Below, in pieces: positions 33,961 to 47,479 of a stretch of 64,000 nt of DNA. How positions within the stretch are numbered: position 1 is the first letter of the stretch; each line of letters begins with the position of its first letter. The stretch comes from Ottelia alismoides (lineage: Eukaryota > Streptophyta > Magnoliopsida > Alismatales > Hydrocharitaceae). The position numbers and the translations under genes are program-made. The notes below the pieces were generated by a model. That model saw nothing but the letters and a program-made list of their open reading frames with translations. It was not told the origin of the DNA and made no database searches. The DNA is taken from assembly GCA_037367405.1 (NCBI GenBank), contig JAZKJV010000156.1, positions 1,116,001 to 1,180,000 on the forward strand. Reading direction: 5' to 3'.

Positions 33961-34821
33961 TCATTGTAATCTTTCTTCCTGTTTGTCCATTCGGTTGCTG
34001 TCGAGGACGTTGTGCATGTGAGGAGGATGAACGGGCTGGAGTGTGAGTCAAACTGAGGACTCGGAATCTGACCATCGAGTCTGAAACTGCGCCTAGAGTC
34101 TCCTCGTCGGAGAACTGGATCTCTCCCATCTGGCTCAGAGAATGGCACTCTACTCTGGAGTCCCTATGATATCACATGAAAACCCTTGCCCTCATGGCAT
34201 AAGGAATGGTCCTCTGCTCTGGAGTCCCTATGGCTAACATGAAAACTCTGGCCTGACAACAATAAGAATGATGGGGACCATGAACTGAAGATGGCAAACA
34301 TCTGCACATATGAATGAAGACCGCATACATGTGCGAGTCTGAAACTAAAGACTCAGAATCAATCGTCGAGTCTGAACTGTAGAGTTTGGATTGGTCTGTA
34401 GAATATGCCATCTGGATCTGTAACAAGACCTGTGACTCTACACAATACTCCCCATTTCTCCCATACTACTCGGAATACATGACATCCACTATGTTGAGAG
34501 AAGACAAGATAATATGGGGGGTAAACATGAACATTCTAAAGAAAGTTCTTGCGGCTTTTCTTCATTTTTTTTAAAAGTCGTCACACTTTTCTTTTTGAAA
34601 ACACATTTTTTTAAAAGTCATTTCAACATTTTTTCGGCTTTTTCGTCCTCTTTTTTTAATTTGCGTACGGCTCTTTTTTAATTGTACGTGTTTTTTTCTT
34701 TGAATTTTTTTTTAATATGACCCAAACTTGGGCCAAAAACTGTAGCCCTCTTCTTTTTTTTAACACGGCACAGGGCCCATCATTTTTTTGTGCTGGGCCT
34801 CGGCCCAAACTTAACTGCAGC

Positions 34822-35735
34822 TAGGGATGCAAACGGATGCGGTTACATTCGTATTCGTTCGTATCCGTATTCGTTTTAAAGAGAATATGGATATCGTTTT
34901 ATTAAAACAGACGAATACGAATACGAATACGAATATTGGAAACGAATTTTTTGCGGATACGAATACGAATACGAATCCTTACTTAATGAATACGAATACG
35001 AATACGAAAATTAAAACGAATACGAATACGAATACGAATATTCGTTACTAAATGAATTATTTTATTTACTGAAGCCCCCTCCTTCCCCTCCGCCCAGTCC
35101 AACGCCGCCCCCGCGACCCTGCTGTCGCCCACCACCCCCCTTCGGCACCCCTACAGACAGCCACCGCCACCTCCTCCTTGCGGCCGGCCCCCTTGCAGCC
35201 CCTCATCCGCCCGCTGCCCCCTTGCAGCCCCATGCTACCAGCCCCACCCTCGTGCCGACCATCTCCTCCCCCTTCGCTGCAACCGCTACCTCGCCTCGCC
35301 CGCCCTCTTCCCTTCGTTGCAGCCGATATGGTATAACATCTTTATCTTATAATGTTCATTTCATTCTACCATTTTCTTATGTGATTGCACGAGAGGATCT
35401 CTAATATTATGGTATATAATGTAGATTTTATACACCACATACTGCTTGTTTGAATCATGGAATGTGGTTAAACAAAAGACGGAAGTTATGTGGAAGTGGC
35501 CACCAAATAATCTAGGTACATTTTTTATTTATAATCTAATATTCATGTTAAAGTTAACATTCGTTTAATATTCGTATTCGTTCATAGAAGATTCGTTTCG
35601 TATTCGTATTCGTATTTTGAGGATATGGATTACATTCGTGTAACATTCGTATTCGTATTCGTATTCGTAAAATAATATGGATATGGTTATGGTATGACCT
35701 GAATTCGCACTCGTATTCGTTCGTTTGCATCCCTA
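34822..35735. mobile_element. hAT-2: non-autonomous hAT with TACGAA hexamer arrays
   Basis: Perfect 14-bp inverted ends TAGGGATGCAAACG (the right end read on minus) and 8-bp flanks ACTGCAGC and ACTGCATC, one mismatch. Arrays of GAATAC/TACGAA hexamers lie inside both ends (34910-35045 and 35570-35720), in opposite orientation. A GC-rich, C-heavy stretch (35080-35330) of unknown origin lies near the centre. No transposase is present. Confidence 0.85.
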
Positions 35736-36781
35736 ACTGCATCCCCTTTTTTTAAATATAGCGGAGCCATCGAGCCCCCCCCCCCATGCGACTAGGGTTC
35801 CCAATCGTTTGGGAGCCCTCTCCTATCGCCGTCGCTGCCCCCGTGAACTAGAGATTCAGCAGGGCCTTCGCACGGAGCAGCGGGGCCTTCGGATGTTTCG
35901 CGTGCGTGCTTGGACTTCAAGGAGTCGAGATGCTCGAGCATCGTCGCTCGCATGGAGATCTTGCAGTGTGCCATCGCTTGCTAGGAAGAGAGGCTCGGAG
36001 GGTTGCGCCTGGGTTTGTGCGTGATGGGGGTCGCCTCGCGATCTGGAGATGATGCGACGTAGAGGGATGGAGATGCGTGCCGCTGGGGACTGTCTGTGCG
36101 CCGCCTTGGTGCTGGGGACACTACCGCCTGGGCTAGATCGGGCGATGGGGCTTCGCCTCCCAAAGGAGGGCTCGCGACTGGAGGGAGAGCGAGGCTGCGC
36201 GAACCTTGCGCGCCTGCACGATGCGGCCTGGAGGAGCACGGATGGAGAAGGCGCTGCCAGGAGGTGCGCTGCAACCTGAATGCCAATTGAGGAACCGATT
36301 GACGATGCCTCTTCTATCGCCGCAACCTGGAGAGCTGGGTCTTCCAGAAACCGATTGAGGAACCGTGAGGGTTTCGGCTGGAGGGCTTCACGATGCCTCT
36401 TCGAGAGGAGAAGATGTGGCTTCGTTGTGCCGTGTCGAACGATGTTGGAGCACCGTCATGGGGTGCCTGGACCGTGCGCTTCTAGATGCCACAGTCTGTA
36501 TAAGCGCCAGGATAGGTGCGGCGAGAACAAGGGCTCGAAAGCCCTAACATGATGCAAAGACAACCACAGAACTGGAGTTCGCACAGAAATGGAGTTGGTG
36601 CAACGGAGTAGAAGAACACAAAATAATGTCTAGGGTTTCATCTAAAACCCTAGACCAAGAACTTGATCCAACAATGGACAAACAGGAATAATCTTCAAAA
36701 ATAAGCCTGAATCAAGCTTTTTGGTAATCGAATCTCGAACCAATAACAAAGAACAAATAAAAAATCTCGAGAATCGAACCC

Positions 36782-36793
36782 GCTCTGATACCA
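36782..36793 (-). other. Primer-binding site of Copia C
   Basis: TGGTATCAGAGC on the minus strand, directly after the 5' LTR. Confidence 0.88.
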
Positions 36794-37108
36794 TGTTAGA
36801 AAATAGGAAGCGGAATCAGAAATAAAGATAAAGAAACATGGAACACGAGAATTTTTACGTGGAACCCTACTCCCTAAGGAGCGGGATGAAACCACGGCCA
36901 CAGGAGAAGCCCTCAAAGGAGCGGATATTCTATTCCTTTTTCTCAATGGTTACAGGGGATCTGGGGCTCTTTATATAGCCTCCACAGAGCCTCCAAGTCC
37001 CACCACTAGTAGATATTGGGACTAAACATTGGAATGGCGTAAATGGAACCTGGAGGTATCCATTTACCCACCTACAACTCAATAGGCGCACAATTAAATA
37101 CTACAACA
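36794..37108 (-). repeat. 5' LTR of Copia C (315 bp)
   Basis: TGTTGTAG...TTCTAACA on the minus strand. It shares ATTTTTACGTGGAACCCTAC and other words with 28190-28240. Confidence 0.88.
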
Positions 37109-39605
<2,497 letters not shown>

Positions 39606-39922
39606 GGTGGCGGCGATGGGGAGACGCGGAGGGAGGAGAGACAGGTATGTGCTTTGATATTTCTCTCCTTTTGCTTTTGTATTATCTGATTCTCGCCTTC
39701 GTGAGAAGGAATAGATTCGGAGAATATGCTTTGGATTCGTTACTTGATACAAGTAGAATCCCAATTCCCAGCTCCGACTTGATATACATATGAGCCGAGT
39801 TTGGGTTTCCATATTTTCTTAATTTTGTTTTTAAGCCGGGTGCAGGGACACGATTGACCCGATCCAGCCTCGCAATCCTCCCTAATTTACGATTTTCCAT
39901 TCATTGGCATGCCTCTAATATC
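39606..39922 (-). promoter_or_regulatory. Adenylate kinase 5' leader and proximal upstream region
   Basis: The 317 bp between the start codon and MULE-2 must contain the leader and core promoter if the gene is transcribed. The leader is pyrimidine-rich (CCTGTCTCTCCTCCCTCCGC). No convincing TATA box is seen. Any farther upstream control region has been separated by the 7.6 kb transposon. Confidence 0.4.
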
Positions 39923-40070
39923 GGGATTTTTTTAAATAATTATTAAAAAAACCATAATTAATTAATAGACATGAAGGAAAAAAATTTAAAAAAAATAGAC
40001 ATCGATCGGCACCTGAGGTGCCGATTTGGGGCGCCCCCTCCAAATCGGCACCTCAGGTGCCGATTTGGGG
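39923..40070 (+). repeat. Left terminal inverted repeat of MULE-2
   Basis: An AT-rich outer 80 bp is followed by two 21-25 bp palindromes (40005-40025 and 40042-40066) of the form AAATCGGCACCTNAGGTGCC with its mirror half. The palindromes are joined by GGGGCGCCCCC. Confidence 0.88.
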
Positions 40071-40644
40071 TGGGCATTTTATAAAACACAACTCCTTGAT
40101 ACTGTAATTAAATTTCAGTACGACCAGATACTACAAATTATTATTATGTTCATTACATGTGAATAATTTAAAAATATTTTGAGGAATTATGTAAATGATT
40201 TGACAAAATAAATTTTTACAATTATATTTATGTTCATTTGAGGACATTTGAGGAATTATGTAAATAATTTTAAAAAATAAAATTAATAGGCTATCAATAT
40301 TTTCCTTCATCATAATATTTTTGATCTATCAGTAGAGCTTCGTGGTCTCATCTTCTTCCCGATAACGTTATTATAAAATGTTAAGTATATCTCTATTTTT
40401 TTATTATATTCTTCATTATTGATACATACATAGAATATTTATAATTGACATATCAACAATATTATAGTAAATATAAAGAAATTGAGAGTGTGAACAACAT
40501 CATTTACCATTGATATATGTGAACTCAACAAGGTACAACTTGACATAATTAATTTCAAAAAATTACAAGTATTTTATTAAAATCATAAGAGAAGAAATAT
40601 GAGTTTACAAATAATAAGAAAAAAATTACAATAACTTAAACTTT

Positions 40645-43600
40645 CTATATCTTCAGAAACCCCTTCAGACCTCCTCCTCCACCTCCTGCACCACCTCCCT
40701 TATCGTTTCCTTTCCCCCCATCTCCCAATTTTTTGTGAGTCTCCCCATGTGTTGTCTTCTTCTTCTTCTGCTTGGACATTTGTTCTGAATGCGTTGGAAC
40801 GTGCCCTGGAGGATGTGGTCTAGCTGATGACTTCCGTGGCGGTTCGATTGTTTGTGATTCTGTGGTGGTTCGTACGGTTGTTGAATGGCGAGGTGGCTCT
40901 GATGGAGGAAGCTCAGTGATCCATACTCCGGGAGAAGGTCTTCGAGGCAGCTCCGGACGTTGTTGTGGTATCGTGGATATACCAAACAACTGTCTATCAA
41001 AATCAGTTACCTCCATTTATCGAACACTATCAAATATCTGCGACTGCAAATCTCCTGAACTATATTGAGTAGACGGTATGAGCTGAGAGGGTCCAGAGTC
41101 AAATTGACTCGAAGGTCCAACAAGCGATGGTCCTACAAGATTGAGACAATTTCATTGTTATAAGTATCACAAAATTTAAACGTAAGTATCGAAATGAGTT
41201 CGTATATTCTATAATATATATATACATGAACCTCTAAATCCGGTTTCACCGATTTGAGACCCTCTAAAGCCATACTCGATATAGATCATACCTGAAAGAT
41301 GTTAATTACATTATATGTCACATAAATTACTTAATAAATAAGAGGATATTGCAATATAAATATTAAGTACAATTTACCTGTAGATACGAATCCAGGTTGA
41401 ATTGGTGGAACTTTCTGCCTGCTGTATCCCTGACTCGAAGGACCAGCAAATGATGATCCTGCAAATTGCGATTGACTGAAAGCTTCTCCATATCATGCAA
41501 GAATGAGATATTCATCTTTTAGAAAATAATACATAAGATAAAAATTAGTTATTTTATTTAGTCATTTTATTACCTGAAGCTCCAAATCCGATTTGATCAT
41601 ATTGAGATGCGAGTCCTTGATGACCTGATGAGTACCCTTGCCCGCCATATCCCGCAGACGTCATTCCTGAGGTGCCAAATATTGACTCCTCCATTGTCTG
41701 ACCCTGAGAAAATGCCTGCTCACCAAGTCCTGTTATATTTTATGAGGAGATGTATTTATATGTCTAAAAATCGATATATGAATAAGAGTTGACTATACAT
41801 AAATAACTAACTAAAACCTGAAGTAGCAAACGTCGGTGGTGGTTGCGTCCCCTCCCCACCATATTCCGTGTACTCCCGTCTTGTACAATTTACAACATAT
41901 AATTTTATAAATTCACGAATTTAAGATAAAAAATTACTTTACATTTGTAACAAAGAAATCACAAAACCTGATGCTCCAGAAGTATGATGCTCCTGTGATG
42001 GCATGAATTGTTGATGCTCATATTGATGGAAGGGATACCTCAAGGAGAACATGTTGAGTGTTTCGTCGAACATGTTAATTGTATTTTCGACCGTTGTCCT
42101 CATGTTGGTAGGTAAGTCCGTCGATCGTCTAAGTTGTTCCATACTGTTTCTTCCTTGTACAATTGTATCCACCTAATTCATTTACAAATATAATAAGAAT
42201 AATTTAAAAGAATCTCAGTAGAATATATAGACTTTTTAAACATACCAGACGTCGTTCCATTGGTCCATGTGGTCGGTAAGCTACTACAGGAGGAGGAATC
42301 TGTGTTTGGATCCATCTTCTGGTTATATTCCAATACCATTGCATATAAATATCGGTATTGGAATCCGGGTGCTCATGAACAACTGCAGCTTCCCTGTCCT
42401 CCCAACGATCCACGTACTGTCGATGTATAGTACCCCAGTTTAGGATATCCCCAATTCGGGTTTTGTTACGTCTAGATACATCGTTTATCCTCTCCACGGA
42501 AAGAGGAATGTGCTGACGCATCCCAAATTATCTCATCACACGATCAAGTAGGTGCATCACTACAAGATCGTAGCAAATAAGTGGAACTCGACTCATCCAT
42601 ACAGGCTGACCACTTCTGCAAATAGGATGCAGTTGTGATATCTCAACTTCAGCGTATGGTGTCCAAATCATCTGTATGTTAGTAAAAAAAATTAGATATT
42701 GTACTTTACAATAATTTAAAATTAATATGAGCATTAAAGTTTTTTACCTGATGAGGTTCTTGTGTATCGAGCTCGTTGCGATAGAATGCTAATGTTGCCG
42801 TATGCACGTTCTCTTTAAAGCTACGCACTCCTATCCACTTCAACGCTAATGAACCTCCAGTTATCTGAGCACCAGCACGCACTATCGGCCGTCCAATATG
42901 TACATGCTCCCATGCCCAAACCTGTAATTGAAAATATTAGAAGATGCAAATAAATCAAATTGAGACATGTAGGGGTACTCTACATACCTGTAAAATTGAG
43001 AAGAAACCATATATCCTAGACGTGCCGATCTTTGCACCCCTATCGAGTTCGGAATACATATGCGCCAAAGCAGCAGCACCCCAAGCCAGTTGAGCACATT
43101 CTTGCAGTTCATGTAAGTGTAATAGGTACCTAAAAAATTAATCAAACCTAATAATACAAAAACACTTAATAATGTAATACAGTCCATCAATAAAGCATAC
43201 CTTAGAGGCACCATATCCCTGCTGTTGTCTGCAAGTACACTACATCCTATATGATAAAAAATGAGTGCTTTAACCACACGGGTCGCTTGTTGTTCGTCAT
43301 CAATACCTTCCAACGGATGTTCTGTCTTAAAGAAGACGCCGCGTATCCAAGACAGCTTCACATTTCCACTCTTTATCCGAGTGGGTACTACTCCTAACAA
43401 ACTCATGCACTCTGCATCCCATCCATCAGGCGGAGAATCCGGACCAGTTACAGGTAGACCATCAACCTTTAAACCACTAATTAATCCCATATCCTGAAGA
43501 GTAATAGTAGTCTCTCCTAAGCGTAGGTGAAATGTGTGTGTCTCAGGTCTCCATCTCTCTAGTAAGCTGGTCAGTAATGATGGAAAATTTTAAAAAATGA

Positions 43601-43741
43601 GAAAAAGTATTACCGAACTGGTAAATTTTAAAAATTAGAAAAAGTACTTACCGAACTAGTGGGTTGTGATGATCGATGGTCATTCTGCATATACAATACT
43701 GAGGTATCTACTGGTCCAGGAAGCCTATCCATCTGTGCCAT
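40645..43741 (-). pseudogene. Plant mobile domain (PMD) gene carried by MULE-2
   Basis: Exon 1 starts MAQMDRLPGPVDTSVLYMQN at 43741. Further exons with GT/AG borders are 43201-43566, 42988-43129, 42748-42921 and 42246-42671; others follow from 42172 down to the stop at 40645. The joined reading shows the plant mobile domain: [81 protein letters not shown] and [17 protein letters not shown]. This domain occurs in PP7-long-form and MAIN-like proteins and in many plant transposons. A TAA at 42528-42530 interrupts RVMR-FGMRQH where Gln is expected. The C-terminus is Pro- then Lys/Gly-rich. Its role in the transposon is unknown. Confidence 0.85.
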
Positions 43742-43844
43742 CTACATTAATAATTACAAATGTCATGAAAAAATAACAATAAAATTGTAAGGAAAATGAT
43801 ATATTAAAAATGAAATTAAATTACCCTTACAAATGCAAGTGTGC

Positions 43845-46189
43845 CTATGTTCTGCGTGGACAACTTAATCTATTATGTCCTGGTTGCTTGCAGATTCTAC
43901 ATAATTTCGGTCGGACGCACATTTCGTCCATTTCATTTCTAATTCTTCCCTGCACAGGTCTTCCGGCATTTCTCTTTCCCATTTTTGGAGGTAACATAAC
44001 AATAGCATCTTCTTCTCCCCAATAACGTCTATCAGGTATGGGATGAAAGTAGGAGTTGTATGCCTCCCTGGTTTGTTTATCTAACAACTCTTCATATTTC
44101 TTAGTCAAATATGTAGTTATTCCTTCTGACTCCTCACGACGGTCATTGAAATAACCATTTATTCTAATGAATACTGTTAGGATGAGAGAAATAATTGGCA
44201 AACCACGTGCTCTTTTAAAGGCACCGTTAAAACTTTTAGATAAATTGGTTGTCATATGTCCATAACGATGTCCATCATCTAAACTTAATGCCCAATATCT
44301 CTGATCGCCATTGTCCTGAGATCCGATCCACTCGAAAGCACTTCTATCTAGAATGAAAATTTCACGCATCATACTATTGAACTTGTTCTGACATGGTTCT
44401 TGTCCAGCAGCGTAGAACCGGGTTAGAACTGTACGATTTCTATGACCGGCTCTCTGCATGTTTGCACGCATGTGTCTGAGACAATGACGATGCGTGAATC
44501 CCTCTTCCGGTGGAAATAAACCACGTACAGTATTCTTTAAACCAGGAAATCGATCACTTATAAAACAAATGTCCCGACGATCGATAATTTGTTTTAATAA
44601 ATTCAAAAACTAGTCCCATGCCGAAATATTCTCGTTCTTTTCAGCAATGGCAAATGCCAACGGAAAAAGGCCATTATTGGCGTCAATTGATGTGGCTACG
44701 TACATGTGACCGGCGTATCTCCCGTATAAATGTGTTCCGTCAATAGACAAAACAGGTCGACAAAATCTGAACGCTCTACGACACGCTGCAAATGCTACAA
44801 ACACTCTCTGAAAATGTATAGTGCTGGCGTTTTGGCCTTCTACTGTCTTGAACCACGTATATGTGCCAGGGTTATGTCTTTCTAAAGCACGAATGAATCT
44901 CCGGAGATCACGATATGATTCAACCTCATTTCCATAAACTATATCCATTGCACGACGTCTAGCATTCCAAGCTGTCATGTAGTTGATTTCAGTTTTCAAC
45001 TCGTCCTTTATCTTGTACATTATCGCTCCTGGGGTCATACTAACTTTTGCTTTAAAGGAAGATAAAATATACTGCGCTACAAAAATAGAAGTGCACTGAT
45101 GATGTTTTACTAAAAGGACAGGATTTCTGCATGTATGCTTCCCCCTATATCCTGAAACGTACCAATCTCCTCGCGATTTTCTTTCTGATGCATGTAAACG
45201 CCCACCCACAATCATCATAAATACAAACAACCGTCAAAATATTCTTGTTTGACGCCTTGGGTTTGTATTGCACATGATTTTCCATGCTCCATTTCTGTAA
45301 ATCGTATTGCAGATCCCTTTTCGACTTATAACTCCTACCTAACCAATAACTTAATGCGGAATCATCGGTGGATTCTGATTGACTCTCTACAAATACTACA
45401 TCTTCTGCTTCTGCGATTTCATGATCAAAAACGTTCGACGACTCCTCCATCGGTTCTTCTTCAGCATCATCGTTATTAGCAGAATATGAGTCCCCCCTTT
45501 CCTCATTACTTACGGCTAGAACTAGCGAACCATATCCAAAATCATGACAAGTATTACCAACAATATTTTCTTCTAATGTTTGAGTATCATTTTCTGGCTC
45601 GTCATTTTCAAACTCCTCATTTTCTTCTAATGTTTGCGTCCCATTTTCTGACTCATCATTTTCGGACTCCTCATTTTCTTGAGATAATTCTGTCACTAAG
45701 TCATCTTCTACATTTACTTGTGATGGCCCTTCGATATCCTCAAACATGGTCTCATTTGTTGGCCTGATTAATTTAAATTTTTGTCAGTTTAAATATAAAT
45801 GGTGAAATTTTTCTATAATTTGAATGTGAATAATTTTACCTCGAAGATGACGGCATACTTTTCATATTAAAGGGAGTAGCTTGTACAAAAAGATGGATAA
45901 ATCTCACATCGACGATTGAACTCAACATTGCTAATGTTAATTCATCATCGTCAATCGGTACTGCAAAGAAAGTTGATCCCTCATACAACCACTTACAAGT
46001 TAATGTAAGTATATACTGGTCGAGCGGGAGATCAGTGACTTCAGAAACTCGAGACAGTAAGCCAATGTATGTTAATTGGCATGGTAGTGTAACCATCCGT
46101 TTCTTGCCCCCAATATATTCTACGTGGTCATCGGAGATATCAATCGATCCTCCCCAATATATTAAGACATGAGCGGTGTTGGAGGCCAT
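43845..46189 (-). pseudogene. MULE-2 transposase
   Basis: Exon 1 (45840-46189) starts MASNTAHVLIYWGGSIDISD, a PB1-like N-terminal domain. A 76-bp intron (45764-45839) is in correct phase. Exon 2 begins with a very acidic stretch (repeats of EENEEFENDEPEN type), then LGRSYKSKRDLQYDLQKWSM. The catalytic core shows LSIDGTHLYGRYAGHMYVAT and FISDRFPGLKN. A CCHC knuckle ends it (CRICKQPGHNRLSC). There is a 1-base insertion near 45200 (CIYDDCGW then RLHASERKS in another frame). A TAG at about 44607 falls between AWD and FLNLL, where Trp is expected. The SWIM zinc finger usual between the core and NPIPDRRYW-like sequence is absent. The element cannot make an active transposase. Confidence 0.87.
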
Positions 46190-47329
46190 CTATACGAATA
46201 AAATAATGATTTAATTAGTTTAATTACACAAAACAATTACTTAATAATCGGATGTAACAATTAGTTTAATTAACATTTCAGTCGGATGTTATCTTTAATA
46301 ATCAATAATTTAATTGATATACTAATCACTCAGAAATGGAATCCAAAAGTCCGGTCTTGGGGGCTCATCGGTGCTCACCACAGTGAGTCCTGCCAGCGCT
46401 GTATAGAGACCCTCTCGGCGCTCGATTTCAAATCTAAATGACAGTAATTTTAACATGAATATGTGCACTTTTAAATCTAAATTAATGAAATGCTAATGTA
46501 ATGTCTAATGTCCCCTATTTAATTAATTTCAATTTTTTTAATAATTATTACAAAAATCTCATAATAAAATGTCTAATGTCCTTCATTGATTTCAATTTTT
46601 TTAATGATTATTACAAAAATCTCCTAATAAAATGTCTACTGTCCCCTACTTAATTAATTTCGATTTTAATAACTATTACAAAAATCTCTTCATAAAATGT
46701 CTAATGTGAGTGACATTAAAAAAATCATATTACATTTATAATTACTATTTTCCAACATCATTAGATTACTTCATAGACAAATGATTTACCATTAACAATA
46801 AACAAGAATTATTTTAAATTATGTTTTAACTAAGTATCAATTTTGCACAACTAATTACTTGTTAAATTTAAAAAAAATCTTGAGTAAAATTACCTGAAAG
46901 ATGCGTGTCTTCTACAAGAAATGTTATCCAAAAATTAATAATATAATCCAGTATCCGATGTATATAGCGTCCTCAATGATAAAACCCTGCAAAAAACGCA
47001 CAACAAAATCTACAAATAAAAATATCTTATTCTTACTTGAATAAGATTAGTCGATCGAGAGCAGCAATCGCACTTCAGAATACAGAATGAGTGAACAAGA
47101 GAGAATGAATGGGGAGATGATGAAGAAGGAGAAGGAGAGGGGGAAATTGTGAGGAGGATGGAATGAGGGGGGGCGGTATTTATAAGAAATGGGGAGGAGG
47201 GGACCGTTGGCAAATTTCCAACGGCCCTCTCCCAAATCGGCACCTCAGGTGCCGATTTGGGCCATAGCCGTTGGCGCCCCTCCCAAATCGGCACCTGAGG
47301 TGCCGATTTGGAGTGGAGGCCAACGGGTA
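46190..47329. other. 5' region of MULE-2
   Basis: AT-rich with repeated words such as TAATGTCCCCTA and TTACAAAAATCTC (46500-46700, three diverged repeats of about 80 bp). It presumably holds the transposase promoter near the right terminal repeat. Further palindromes of the terminal type lie at 47234-47258 and 47285-47309. Confidence 0.55.
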
Positions 47330-47397
47330 TCGCCCAAATCGGCACCTGAGGTGCCGATTTGGAGGGGGCGCCCCAAATCGACTCCTCAGGTGCCGAT
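47234..47397. repeat. Array of 25-bp hairpins at the right end of MULE-2
   Basis: Palindromes at 47234-47258, 47285-47309 and 47336-47360, plus a decayed one at 47375-47397. Each reads AAATCGGCACCT-N-AGGTGCCGATTT, with starts spaced 51, 51 and 39 bp. Two more are in the left repeat. Confidence 0.93.
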
Positions 47398-47479
47398 CGA
47401 TACCTATTTTTTTAATTTTTTCCCTTGATGCTTATTTAATTAATTATGATTTTTTTAATAATTATTTAAAAAAAATCCC
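47330..47479 (-). repeat. Right terminal inverted repeat of MULE-2
   Basis: Its reverse complement matches 39923-40070 with scattered differences. It ends AAAAAAAATCCC. Confidence 0.88.

Larger units (their letters stand above)
33990..37108 (-). mobile_element. Copia C: second member of the Copia A family, 3' LTR missing
   Basis: 5' LTR 36794-37108, primer site 36782-36793 and an internal region whose left part (33995-34500) repeats words of Copia A such as GTTGCTGTCGAGGACG and CTCCTCGTCGGAGAACTGG. No 3' LTR is found; the element ends against an RTE fragment. GC-rich open frames at 35800-36550 have no recognised domain. hAT-2 is inserted at 34822-35735. Confidence 0.82.
39923..47479 (-). mobile_element. 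MULE-2: large Mutator-like element with transposase and plant mobile domain gene
   Basis: Inverted ends of about 150 bp (39923-40070 and 47330-47479), starting GGGATTTTTTTAAATAATTA, contain repeated hairpins. On the minus strand it carries a transposase gene (43845-46189) followed by a plant mobile domain gene (40645-43741). The flanking 9-mers do not match, so the target duplication is lost or the ends were rearranged. It lies 317 bp upstream of the adenylate kinase start. Both genes have conserved splice sites but contain nonsense changes. Confidence 0.88.

Noticed and set aside
40645..43741. PMD gene as an independent host gene
   Set aside because: It lies inside the inverted repeats of MULE-2 and has an in-frame stop.
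47234..47397. Hairpin array as a CRISPR or rho-independent terminators
   Set aside because: Repeats are palindromic parts of transposon ends with related spacers, in a eukaryotic genome.
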